A DNA stretch of 28,099 nt from a virus. The DNA lies in IMG/VR virus record IMGVR_UViG_3300043772_001757, positions 1-28,099 of that record; one strand, 5' to 3'. Below the pieces are notes generated by a model. It was not told the DNA's origin. It was given only the letters and a program-made list of their open reading frames with translations, and did not search any database. Each line of letters begins with the position of its first letter. The stretch's first letter is position 1. Positions 14,410-21,410 of the stretch are shown here, piece after piece. A program made the position numbers and the translations under genes.

Positions 14410-16134
14410 CTACCACTCCGATCGCTTGAGTTTGCGCTGCTGGGCCTGCAATCGGCGCCATGCCAGAGTACCAACTTGCATGCCGACATCCATGACTTTA
14501 TGCGCAGACCGGCCACGCATGCCCTTCCAGCACAGGGCGTCCGCTGTCGGCCGGTCGCCATGGTTCTCTCGTGCGCCAGACGGATCGACGTTTGCCATGC
14601 TCCTGCCATGGATCACCCATCCGCCGTCCGTGTAGACGATCTCCTTGCATTCCCGCAGGGCGTCCACGGATCTGTTGATGAACTCGCCCTCGTTCAATGC
14701 CCGGCGGTACTCCCCGTACAGGGACCGTTTCTCGTCCTTGGTGGGCCACCATCCCGGCACGGTGCCGCTCTTGGCATTGATTGCCAGTTCGTTCTTGCGG
14801 TAGTACACGTTCCGGTATCCGCTTCCCATGACCACGTCACCGAAGTTTCGGCCTGGTCCGGGTGCTTCCCAGACCATGTACGCCTCCTTCTGCATGCCCT
14901 TGAACCACTTCCCAAGGGCCACGGCAAGCCGGCCAAGTTCGTCCGGCCTGATCTTTGGGTCAACGTACTCGGCTACCTTCTCCCCGCTCAGGCAATCCCC
15001 GACGGAGATGGCGCTGTTGCTTGCGCCGGTTCCGGTAGCGATATCCACGCCAATGGCATAGTTTCGATCGTCAGGCAACTTCAGTCCAAGGGTGGGTTTG
15101 ACCCACAGCCGCAGTTTGCCATTGCCGCTTTCCACGAAGTCCATCGGCTCCAGGGTCTGCGGGTCGAACAGCAAGTCGCCGCGAATGATCGGTGGGTGGG
15201 CTCCAGACACCAGCCGATCGATCATCGATGCGTCGAAGAACAGGTAGTCGCTTCCAGCAAAGTCGATGTCCAGTTCCTGCGCGATCTCGGTGGCATTGGC
15301 ACAACGCCGGCATTCCTTGTCGTACCACGGGCTCCTTGCCTTGCCATTGGAGTCCGTGTAGATCCCGACCGACTTGACCGGGTGCTGGGACCAGTGCATG
15401 CGCACTTGCTTCATGTCCGGCTTCTGGGCCAGATCATGGAACGCGTTGGAGTTGCCGTTGGGTGTCGAGTTGAAGATGCGGCACTTGGTCGCATCGCGGG
15501 TCGCGCTCAATGCCCGGTATCCGTCAGACGACTCGAACGCCGCGAACTCATCAAGCATGATCGCGGTTCGCCGGTCACCACGGGCCACGTCGCCGGTCGT
15601 CGATTCTCCATCGATACTCGACCCATTGTCATCGTTGGACATGCGTAGCCGCGTCCTCGTGAGGTTCGGCAACAGCCACCCAGGCATGTTCTTGTGCAGG
15701 AAGTCGAACTTCCAGAACAGGCTCTTCGGGTTGCCGGCCTTGTCCACATAGTCCTCGTTGCGGCTCACGACCAGGAACGACTGCCCATGCTTGAACCGCC
15801 ACCGGTGCTCGAACGCAGTCAGGATCAGCCACGACGCACCCATGTCGCGACTCTTGGCAAACAGCAGATCCTCACCATTCTCAATCGACTCATGCACTTT
15901 CTGGATCGCGTCGTCCTGGAACGGATATGTGATGAACGGGACCGTCGGGCTCGATAGGCGCGGGTCATACGTCCAGCAGAATGCATTGACGTAGAACAGG
16001 CAATCCTCCGCGCACATCGATAGCAACGTCGCCTTCTCCCGCGCACCACGATTCGCAAAGGCAATCAACTCGCGCCGGAACTCAAGGTTCTTCGCGTGTG
16101 CCTTCGGGACCAGATGAACGTGCGGGAACCTCAT
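14410..16134 (-). CDS. terL: Terminase large subunit (DNA packaging ATPase/nuclease), 574 aa
   Basis: TerL pumps DNA through the portal and cuts concatemers. The Walker A-like segment AKSRDMGASWLILTA (residues 93-107) is the variant form found in many terminases, with Arg before the glycine in place of the classical GKT. Walker B with catalytic Glu is RTAIMLDEFAAF (189-200), and FNSTPNG (221-227) is the coupling motif III. The nuclease domain begins near residue 358 with YAIGVDIATGTG, whose Asp364 is the first metal ligand of the RNase H fold. Length is normal. Its start overlaps the previous stop as ATGA, and the stop is two bases before the next ATG. Packaging strategy cannot be told from sequence alone. 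Confidence 0.93.
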   Translation of the reverse strand: MRFPHVHLVPKAHAKNLEFRRELIAFANRGAREKATLLSMCAEDCLFYVNAFCWTYDPRLSSPTVPFITYPFQDDAIQKVHESIENGEDLLFAKSRDMGASWLILTAFEHRWRFKHGQSFLVVSRNEDYVDKAGNPKSLFWKFDFLHKNMPGWLLPNLTRTRLRMSNDDNGSSIDGESTTGDVARGDRRTAIMLDEFAAFESSDGYRALSATRDATKCRIFNSTPNGNSNAFHDLAQKPDMKQVRMHWSQHPVKSVGIYTDSNGKARSPWYDKECRRCANATEIAQELDIDFAGSDYLFFDASMIDRLVSGAHPPIIRGDLLFDPQTLEPMDFVESGNGKLRLWVKPTLGLKLPDDRNYAIGVDIATGTGASNSAISVGDCLSGEKVAEYVDPKIRPDELGRLAVALGKWFKGMQKEAYMVWEAPGPGRNFGDVVMGSGYRNVYYRKNELAINAKSGTVPGWWPTKDEKRSLYGEYRRALNEGEFINRSVDALRECKEIVYTDGGWVIHGRSMANVDPSGARENHGDRPTADALCWKGMRGRSAHKVMDVGMQVGTLAWRRLQAQQRKLKRSEW

Positions 16135-16394
16135 TCCTGAAGTTCGTCGATCGCCTCGTGCGCATCCTCAATGCAGATCCTGCGCACGAAGACCGGAGTC
16201 CCATGGCCGACCCATGCGCCAGCCACGTTGAACTCAAAGTACTCCTCCGCCTCCTCCTCATGCATCCCATCGCGATCCATCAGGATCTCGATGCACTTCT
16301 GCCGATCGTAGATCGCGAAGTGACGGTTGAACTGCGTCCCAATCCCAAGGAACGCATCCTCAAACCCATCGGCCAGCATGATCCGGTCGCTCAT
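16131..16394 (-). CDS. Conserved small protein before TerL, 87 aa
   Basis: The sequence begins MSDRIMLADGFEDAFLGIGT and continues QFNRHFAIYDRQKCIEILMD, then EEAEEYFEFNVAGAWVGHGT. I recall the GFE-AFLG-G-QF...YDR-KCI-ILM-RDGM--EEA-EYF-FNV-GAWVG pattern from many phage genomes, usually as a short protein of unknown function; occurrence beside packaging genes is common in my memory but unverified. It is acidic with an alpha/beta look. It overlaps TerL by 4 bases (ATGA) and the gene before it by 4 bases, so it belongs to a tightly coupled packaging group. Confidence 0.82.
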   Translation of the reverse strand: MSDRIMLADGFEDAFLGIGTQFNRHFAIYDRQKCIEILMDRDGMHEEEAEEYFEFNVAGAWVGHGTPVFVRRICIEDAHEAIDELQE

Positions 16395-16597
16395 AGTTCG
16401 CGCACCTCGTACTCCTGCAACTTGGAGAGCAACAGGACATTCCTGCGCTTGGCCTCGTCACGCTCCTCCGTCAACCGCTCAATCTCAGCGAGAGCATCCC
16501 TCACATTCAGGACCGTGACCGCCCCAAACATGTTGCTCGGCTCATACAACTCAAGCCACTCACGCAACCGCCCAGACACAGTCAAGCCCTGACTCAT
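16391..16597 (-). CDS. Small coiled-coil protein, 68 aa
   Basis: I selected the ATG at 16597, which overlaps the preceding stop as ATGA, over an upstream ATG at 16642. Residues 1-32 (SGRLREWLELYEPSNMFGAV) are helical, and residues 34-65 form a charged heptad coil (VRDALAEIERLTEERDEAKR). The LTEERDEAKR segment resembles LTAERDEARR in the 79-aa plus-strand protein at 26718, so these two may share a coiled-coil origin. The N-terminal EWL-LYEP-N segment may bind a partner. No function is assigned. Confidence 0.72.
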   Translation of the reverse strand: MSQGLTVSGRLREWLELYEPSNMFGAVTVLNVRDALAEIERLTEERDEAKRRNVLLLSKLQEYEVREL

Positions 16598-16866
16598 CCC
16601 TCCCCCTCGTACAACGCACGCTCCATCTCCATCCGCCTGCACTCACGCAAGAGCACATGCAGACGCTCGATCTCCGCACGCATCCACGTCTGCTCCCGCA
16701 TCTCCTTCGCCAACTCCATCCGCAAGTTCTGGATCTCGCCAGAACACTCGCGAAGCAAGTCCTCCGCCTGCTTGCAGCGGGGCGCCGAGAACCGGTCAAC
16801 CTTCTCGACAATGTCCAGACCGACATCCTCCTCCGGGACTGTACCAACCCACTCCCACTCAAGCAT
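16594..16866 (-). CDS. Small helical protein, 90 aa
   Basis: Three in-frame starts exist (16920, 16881, 16866). I favour 16866, preceded by AGGA at good spacing and overlapping the previous stop by eight bases; 16881 is possible. The N-terminus (MLEWEWVGTVPEEDVGLDIV) is acidic. Residues 30-80 are a long helix with Cys, Arg, Glu and Leu (CKQAEDLLRECSGEIQNLRM, then AEIERLHVLLRECRRMEMER), which predicts a coiled coil. No motif indicates a role. It is one of three short genes before TerL and may assist packaging. Confidence 0.65.
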   Translation of the reverse strand: MLEWEWVGTVPEEDVGLDIVEKVDRFSAPRCKQAEDLLRECSGEIQNLRMELAKEMREQTWMRAEIERLHVLLRECRRMEMERALYEGEG

Positions 16867-17488
16867 CACTTTCCTGGGCATCGCCAGCCACCTTTCCACT
16901 GATCTCACGAACCCTGTCAATCAACTCCAACACCGCAGACCCATCGTCCGAAATCCGCTCCGCCGCCTCCAACTGCTGCTTGCTCGGCATCATCTTCGAC
17001 CAGATCTGCCCCCAGAACTGAGCCTCATTCTGATTCGTCCGCCTCGCCCACGACAACATGCTCCACGCCTCCATGCTCGGCGCATCCTCCGCCCTCGGAT
17101 CCTCCACCATCATCATCTTCGCCACCCACTCCACCGTCTTCGTAATCGAACACGCCCGCCCAGCCAACACCTCCAACTTCACCCGCCCAATCGAGTCCGG
17201 CGCGCCGGACTTTTCCGCCCCTCCAACACCCGCATCACCACCCACAACACCACCACCCCCAAGATCACCCCCAGAGACATCCATACCCCCATCTTCCACA
17301 ACAACACCACCATTCGTCACCTCCTCAAACGCCTGAGCCCACGCCTGCGGCGCAGGCATCCCACCAGCCTTCAACGACTCACGACGATCCACAAACTGCT
17401 GCCATAACCCCCGCTCCACAAGTTCCGCACGCTGCGCAACCTTGTTCTTGCGGTGCGCAAACTGCGCATCACTAATCCTCGGCTTCAT
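16859..17488 (-). CDS. First late-operon gene, possible small terminase, 209 aa
   Basis: The frame stays open far upstream through GC-rich noise; I chose the ATG at 17488 because normal protein composition begins there. A ribosome site is poor. Residues 1-57 are basic and helical (MKPRISDAQFAHRKNKVAQR, then QQFVDRRESLKAGGMPAPQA) and may bind DNA. Residues 58-93 form a glycine-rich linker with SGAPD at 94-98 from the 18-bp palindrome. Residues 99-205 are helical (RVKLEVLAGRACSITKTVEW, then MEAWSMLSWARRTNQNEAQF). A DNA-binding front, flexible link and helical oligomer domain, just upstream of TerL, would suit a small terminase, but I see no diagnostic motif. Confidence 0.68.
   Translation of the reverse strand: MKPRISDAQFAHRKNKVAQRAELVERGLWQQFVDRRESLKAGGMPAPQAWAQAFEEVTNGGVVVEDGGMDVSGGDLGGGGVVGGDAGVGGAEKSGAPDSIGRVKLEVLAGRACSITKTVEWVAKMMMVEDPRAEDAPSMEAWSMLSWARRTNQNEAQFWGQIWSKMMPSKQQLEAAERISDDGSAVLELIDRVREISGKVAGDAQESDA
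17194..17211. repeat. 18-bp palindrome, copy 3 (coding)
   Basis: Perfect AGTCCGGCGCGCCGGACT within the first gene of the late operon. It encodes SGAPD directly after a Gly-rich linker, in the same reading phase as copies 1 and 5. Confidence 0.95.
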
Positions 17489-17939
17489 ACCAGCCAACCA
17501 TACCACAAGTTGATTTCCATGTGGGGCGGGCGGGGGTATATCTGGCGCGATGACCGTGCCGGGCATCGCGGTTTGCTTTTCGCAGGCGGTCGCGATGCGG
17601 GCGCGTCGCCCCCGGCGGCGGGCCGCGCGACGCGAGCGCGCGAGGGCGCGAGCCGCCCCACCCCGCCGCAGCCGGTGCCGATGCCAGGGCGACAGCCGGC
17701 GCGGACCCCCTTGCGGCATGCATGCTCGACCCCGGCGGCGCGGTCCGCGCGGTCGGTGCGGGCGGTGCGGGCGACGGCGTCGGCATGAAGAGAGGAACGC
17801 GCGCGGGCGGGCACGTCGGCCGACCCGGCGGTGGCGGACTACCCCCGGCCTCCCGCCTCCCCCGCTGCCCTGCCTCCCCTGCCGTCGTGCTCCCCTGCGG
17901 TTCGTGATAAGTGGCCCCCCTGCCGTGCGCCCCTCCCCC

Positions 17940-17956
17940 AGTCCGGCGCGCCGGAC
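17940..17956. repeat. Palindrome, copy 4 (intergenic, 17 of 18 bases)
   Basis: AGTCCGGCGCGCCGGAC followed by C in place of T; the inner 16 bases are a perfect palindrome. It lies 25 bases upstream of the -35 of the early promoter, where it could also serve as a protein-binding site. Confidence 0.92.
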
Positions 17957-17981
17957 CCGACGCCACCTGTCCGGTGGGGGG

Positions 17982-18010
17982 TTGACACTCCCGGCGGGTG
18001 CGTGTATGCT
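17982..18010 (+). promoter_or_regulatory. Sigma70-type early promoter
   Basis: TTGACA (17982-17987), a 17-base spacer and TATGCT (18005-18010) make a promoter with a perfect -35 and ideal spacing; the -10 matches TATAAT at four positions. Transcription should start near 18017 and read the plus-strand operon. The hairpin CCACC/GGTGG ending four bases before the -35 may be a regulatory site. Confidence 0.82.
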
Positions 18011-18017
18011 CACGCAT

Positions 18018-18050
18018 GCGGGGCACGTCGGCACGTTGCCGGGTGCCCGC
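18018..18050 (+). promoter_or_regulatory. Structured 5' leader of the early operon
   Basis: Near the predicted transcript start, GGGCAC (18021-18026) pairs with GTGCCC (18043-18048), extendable by CG pairs around a bulge. The interior GGCA/TGCC forms a small inner hairpin with loop CGT. The region ends in CGACCCCTCTACTGGGAG, the same initiation box used by four later genes. It may protect the 5' end or control access to the ribosome site. Confidence 0.6.
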
Positions 18051-18078
18051 GCTCGACCCCTCTACTGGGAGCATGACA

Positions 18079-18474
18079 ATGAAGACCACTCGCAAGCCCG
18101 CCCCGATCCAAGCCCAACCCCTCCCCGCATGGGCGACCCAGTTCGTCCGCCTATGCGACCTGCTTGCAGAATCCTGCGCCACGACCGACGATGCCGTGAA
18201 CGCAGCCCGCTCCGCCCTTGGGTGCATGGCCGTACTGGGGAGCGTGAATGGAGTCCTGTACGAGGAGGTGCGCGACGCGGTGGACGCCTATGTGCAGGCG
18301 GCGGTGCTGCGCGTGCGCATGACGCGCGCCTACAACGCCACCCCATGGCGCAACCCCGAATGCCCATGCACCATGAGTGTGGCCCTGAAGACCGCGAACG
18401 GCCATTACGACGTTGAACGTCGCGAACTGGAAGCCGCCCTGCGCGACGTTCGCCCGTCCCTGCCCCTGACGTGA
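18079..18474 (+). CDS. Early protein, tandem paralogue 1, 131 aa
   Basis: Two ATGs lie close together (18073 and 18079). GGAG is one base from the first but seven from the second, the normal spacing, so I chose 18079. The protein begins MKTTRKPAPIQAQPLPAWAT and ends ALRDVRPSLPLT. The body is helical with several cysteines (VRLCDLLAESCATTDDAVNA, then NPECPCTMSVAL). No signal, membrane segment or known motif is present. It is the first gene of the early operon and shares start, end and layout with the next gene, so they are duplicates. First position behind a strong promoter suggests a host-interaction role, but that is speculation. Confidence 0.78.
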   Translation: MKTTRKPAPIQAQPLPAWATQFVRLCDLLAESCATTDDAVNAARSALGCMAVLGSVNGVLYEEVRDAVDAYVQAAVLRVRMTRAYNATPWRNPECPCTMSVALKTANGHYDVERRELEAALRDVRPSLPLT

Positions 18475-18555
18475 CCGCGCACCGTGCGCACCTACTGGGT
18501 GCGCCGGATGCGTCGGCCGCGTCGGCCCCGCACACATCACCCCTCTACTGGGAGC
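18475..18555 (+). promoter_or_regulatory. Structured intercistronic element, copy 1
   Basis: After the stop come CCGCGCACCGTGC, then a hairpin GCGCACC (18486-18492)/GGTGCGC (18498-18504), the string CGGATGCG, a second hairpin GGCC/GGCC (18515-18527), then GCACACATCACCCCTCTACTGGGAG. Copies 2 and 3 share the layout and flanks but have different first-stem sequences that still pair. The loop and stem of this copy include CTACTGGG, matching the start of the initiation box. Confidence 0.8.
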
Positions 18556-18561
18556 ATGACA

Positions 18562-18951
18562 ATGAAGACCACTCGCAAGCCCGCCCCGATTCAGCGCCCC
18601 GACCTCTCGCCATGGGCCATCCAGTTCGTGCGGTTCGTTGAACTGGTGGGGGAGACTGCGCCCGACGTGGACGCCGCCGTGCAGACAGTCACCTTCGCCT
18701 TCGGCTGCATGGCGGACCTCGCCAACTTCAAGGGCGACGAGTACCGGATCGCGCGCGACTCCGCACAGGACTATGTCCGGAACCTGTACTGGCGCCGACT
18801 GGTCGTGCGGATGGAGAACGCCTGCCCGATCGACGATCGCATGGACCGCCCATCGGCCATCGTTCAACTGGCGGAGCATACGAACGCATGCTGCCGCATG
18901 GCGCTGCGCGACGCCCTGACCGACATTCGCCCGTCCCTGCCCCTGACGTGA
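18562..18951 (+). CDS. Early protein, tandem paralogue 2, 129 aa
   Basis: As for its neighbour, the second of two close ATGs (18556, 18562) has proper spacing to GGAG. The first 13 codons are nearly identical at DNA level to paralogue 1, and the last codons plus the following spacer (CGCCCGTCCCTGCCCCTGAC and on) are identical too, while the middle differs widely. The middle is helical (FVRFVELVGETAPDVDAAVQ, DSAQDYVRNLYWRRLVVRME). Shared ends with a diverged core point to gene duplication followed by either selection or repeated recombination at the ends. Function is unknown; no enzyme or membrane motif is visible. Confidence 0.78.
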   Translation: MKTTRKPAPIQRPDLSPWAIQFVRFVELVGETAPDVDAAVQTVTFAFGCMADLANFKGDEYRIARDSAQDYVRNLYWRRLVVRMENACPIDDRMDRPSAIVQLAEHTNACCRMALRDALTDIRPSLPLT

Positions 18952-19039
18952 CCGCGCACCGTGCACCGTCCCCGCGACGGTGCCGGATGCGACGGCCACG
19001 TTGGCCCCGCACACTTCACCCCCCTACTGGGAGACTCTC
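18952..19039 (+). promoter_or_regulatory. Structured intercistronic element, copy 2
   Basis: The first hairpin is a perfect 8-bp stem, GCACCGTC (18963-18970)/GACGGTGC (18976-18983), with loop CCCGC. CCGGATGCGACGGCC follows with a second hairpin GGCC-ACGTT-GGCC (18994-19006). The end, GCACACTTCACCCCCCTACTGGGAG, supplies the ribosome site six bases before the next ATG. There is no U-tract, so it is not a standard terminator. Confidence 0.82.
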
Positions 19040-20458
19040 ATGGCTCGCAAGGCACCTATCTCACTCTTCACGTCCGACCGTGGCACCCGCTATTTGTTCC
19101 TCAACGGCGGCGCATTCCGCACCGCCTACAACGCATGGCGCGCGACTGGCGCCGGGTCGGGCATGCCGTCGGAACTCTCCAACTTCGCCAAGATCGCGAT
19201 CGTCGAGCGCGGTGGCCGCGTTTCGTTCGAGGTGAAGGCGAGCGCCACCCACCAGTACATGGCGCTCGCCAGTATCTCTGAATGGGCCGACGCCCTTGGG
19301 CGCGCCTTCGGGGACACCCTGCCCGTGCCCCACGGCGCCCCCGTTGCCGTCGCGCTCGCGCAGGCGGTGAGTGACTGCGCGCAGAACCGCGCCACCGTCG
19401 CCCAGTTCGATTCCCTCGCCCTGCTCGCCGCGCAGGCGTTCCCGGCGCAGGACCGGGACGATGACGCGCCCCGGCGCGAGCCCGCACCGCAGCCCGCGCG
19501 CCTCGACGCGCAGCCGCAGCCCGCGCCGCAGCCGTCCGGCGTCAACGTCGGCGCAGGCATGCTCGACGCCTTCGGGGACTTCGGCAAGGCGATCCATGGC
19601 ACCATCGTCACCGTCGTGGAGCGCGCGGTGTCCGACCTCCCCAAGGGCGGCGGCGCCGTGCACATCACCGTGCCCGGCTACACCCCAGTCGCCCTGCCCG
19701 ACGGCGAGGTGACGCACGAATCGTTCCCCGCCCTGCTGACCCGCTGCACCGCGCAGAAGCCCAAGGACCGCAATGTGCTGCTACTGGGGCCGCGCGGGTC
19801 CGGCAAGACCCATGCCGCCGAACAGGTCGCGCGCGCCCTTGGCATGGCGTTCGACGCCGTCAGCATGTCCGGCGGCACGACCGAACGCGCGTTTTGGGGA
19901 TCGACAACCATCCGCGACGGGAACATGGCGTGGAAGCCCTCGCGCTTCGTCGAGGCGTTCCGCAAGGGCGGCGTGTTCCTCATTGACGAACCCACCGTCG
20001 TGACCGCCCTGAACATGGCGACCTCGAACGGCTACATCTGCCCGTCAGACTCTGACGAGCGGATCGAACGTCATCCGGACTTCATCGTGCTCGCAGGCGC
20101 GAACGCGCTCGCCTCCGACCGCGCCTACACCGGGTCCACCCGCCTCGACGCATCAAGCCTCGACCGATTCGCCATCATGCGGTGGGACTACAGCCCGGCC
20201 ATCACCGCGCGCGTGGCGGCGGAGTGCGGAGACGCCCGCGCGGCGGACTGGATCGTGCGCCTGTCCGACGCCATGCGCGCCCGGATCGATGCGAAGAACT
20301 GGCGCGGCGAAGTCGAGTGGGGCACCCGCACCGTCGGACGCGTTGCGTCGTGGATCCGCGCCGGACGCTCCCGCGCCGATGCCGTCGCCATGGAACTGGA
20401 CGCCATGCCTGCCAACATCCGGAACGAACTGAACACCGTCGCCGTCGGCGTCGGCTGA
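19040..20458 (+). CDS. MoxR/CobS-like AAA+ ATPase, 472 aa
   Basis: The ATG at 19040 is six bases after GGGAG. Residues 1-135 form an N-terminal domain of unknown type (ARKAPISLFTSDRGTRYLFL). A Pro/Ala/Gln linker spans about 143-168. The ATPase core has Walker A GPRGSGKT (250-257), Walker B VFLIDEP (312-318), a sensor-1-like FIVLAGAN (348-355) and an Arg-rich TGSTRLDASSLDRF (364-377) that should supply the arginine finger. The GTTERAFWGS and CPSDSDE segments fit the MoxR/CobS branch, which remodels proteins or metal complexes, usually with a VWA-domain partner. The next gene may be that partner. CobS-like ATPases are known in phages with mostly untested roles. Confidence 0.85.
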   Translation: MARKAPISLFTSDRGTRYLFLNGGAFRTAYNAWRATGAGSGMPSELSNFAKIAIVERGGRVSFEVKASATHQYMALASISEWADALGRAFGDTLPVPHGAPVAVALAQAVSDCAQNRATVAQFDSLALLAAQAFPAQDRDDDAPRREPAPQPARLDAQPQPAPQPSGVNVGAGMLDAFGDFGKAIHGTIVTVVERAVSDLPKGGGAVHITVPGYTPVALPDGEVTHESFPALLTRCTAQKPKDRNVLLLGPRGSGKTHAAEQVARALGMAFDAVSMSGGTTERAFWGSTTIRDGNMAWKPSRFVEAFRKGGVFLIDEPTVVTALNMATSNGYICPSDSDERIERHPDFIVLAGANALASDRAYTGSTRLDASSLDRFAIMRWDYSPAITARVAAECGDARAADWIVRLSDAMRARIDAKNWRGEVEWGTRTVGRVASWIRAGRSRADAVAMELDAMPANIRNELNTVAVGVG

Positions 20459-20486
20459 TCACCACCACCTACTGGGAGCACACACC

Positions 20487-21410
20487 ATGACACTCACCCA
20501 CACCGAATTCGCCGCGCGCCTCGACGCGCGCCCCAACGCCCCGCGCATCGTCGCGTGGACCGACCGCAGCGCCACCCTCGAATGGCCCAACCTCGACGCA
20601 GCCGTGGCTAACGCCCGCGCAGGCACCGCCTACATGCAGGCAGGCGGGCCGCGCGAGGCATGGGAGACGTACATCGAGAACCATAAGGGCGACCGCAAGT
20701 GGAACGGCGGCGTGACCGACGCCGACGCATGGGACCGCATCGTGCGCAAGCCGCCCGCCGACCTCACCGCACGGGTGCGCGAGTGCATGGACGCTCTCGA
20801 CGCCGTGCCGCTCCCGCTCGACGAGGCGCCCCGCCGCCGCACCATGCGCAACCTCGACGAGGGCGACACCCTCGACGCCGTGCGCATGGTCGAGGACTTC
20901 AACCTCGACCGCGCGTGGAGCGAGCGGAGGCGCAGCACCAGGGCGAGGCCGTCCCTGCGCATCCTGCTCAACTCCGGCCTGAACTGCAACCTCGACGCCA
21001 AGGCGCTCGCATGGCGCGGCGCATGCGCCATGGCGATCGCCCGCCGTGCAGAGGACGCAGGCGCCGACGTTGAGGTGCTCGCCGCCGTGAACTGGCAAGC
21101 GATCGCGACCGACACCGGGCGCGACCTTGTGATGGCGTGGCCGCTCAAGGCGCGCGGCGCATTCGCTGACCGCGACACCCTCACCGCCTACTGCTGCCAC
21201 TTCGCCGCGTTCCGGTGGTTCGCATGGGTGCTCGCCGCGCAGAACATGCAGGGCATGCAAGTGTGCCGCGCATGGGGACGCCAAGGCCGCATCGAACAGG
21301 TCACGCAGCACCTAGGCGCCGACGTGGTCGTGGACTACGACGTGATCACCCGCGAGCGCGCAGTCGAGCGCCTGCGCAAGGTGGCCGAACTGGTCGAGGC
21401 TCGACGCTGA
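20487..21410 (+). CDS. Protein with VWA-like segment, probable AAA+ partner, 307 aa
   Basis: The start lies 28 bases after the ATPase stop behind CCTACTGGGAG. The N-terminal half (residues 30-145) is mixed alpha/beta, with AWETYIENHKGDRKWNGGVT. From about 155 comes SLRILLNSGLNCNLDAKALA, then a helix WRGACAMAIARRAEDAGADV and strand EVLAAVNW: strand, loop, helix, strand, as at the start of a von Willebrand A domain. The metal-site DxSxS is replaced by NSGLN, so metal binding is doubtful. I recall phage proteins with this layout next to CobS-like ATPases, but cannot check. The C-terminus is basic and helical (ITRERAVERLRKVAELVEAR). The two probably work as a complex. Confidence 0.72.
   Translation: MTLTHTEFAARLDARPNAPRIVAWTDRSATLEWPNLDAAVANARAGTAYMQAGGPREAWETYIENHKGDRKWNGGVTDADAWDRIVRKPPADLTARVRECMDALDAVPLPLDEAPRRRTMRNLDEGDTLDAVRMVEDFNLDRAWSERRRSTRARPSLRILLNSGLNCNLDAKALAWRGACAMAIARRAEDAGADVEVLAAVNWQAIATDTGRDLVMAWPLKARGAFADRDTLTAYCCHFAAFRWFAWVLAAQNMQGMQVCRAWGRQGRIEQVTQHLGADVVVDYDVITRERAVERLRKVAELVEARR

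Larger units (their letters stand above)
17489..18078. other. GC-rich divergent control region, no gene seen
   Basis: This 590-base gap separates the leftward late block from the rightward early operon. Bases 17560-17890 are extremely rich in G+C, and long open frames appear in several phases on both strands. Their products are Arg/Ala/Pro/Gly-only, with no ribosome sites, so I treat them as composition artefacts. The gap holds palindrome copy 4 (17940), a short hairpin CCACC/GGTGG (17963-17977), and the early promoter (17982-18010). I found no convincing promoter for the late operon; TATACC on the minus strand near 17537 lacks a -35 and may need a phage activator. Confidence 0.7.

Noticed and set aside
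14476-15648. A 390-codon plus-strand frame opposite TerL
   Set aside because: TerL on the minus strand has clear motifs across this stretch; the frame is a shadow.
17525-17545. A late promoter on the minus strand with TATACC as -10
   Set aside because: No -35 at the right distance; kept only as a possibility needing an activator.
17472-18227. Long open frames on both strands across the GC-rich control region
   Set aside because: Products are mostly Arg, Ala, Gly and Pro, several overlap in different phases, and none has a ribosome site. High G+C removes stop codons by chance.
20469-21311. A 280-codon minus-strand frame opposite the VWA-like gene
   Set aside because: It is antisense to a gene with the conserved initiation box; composition is that of a GC-rich shadow.
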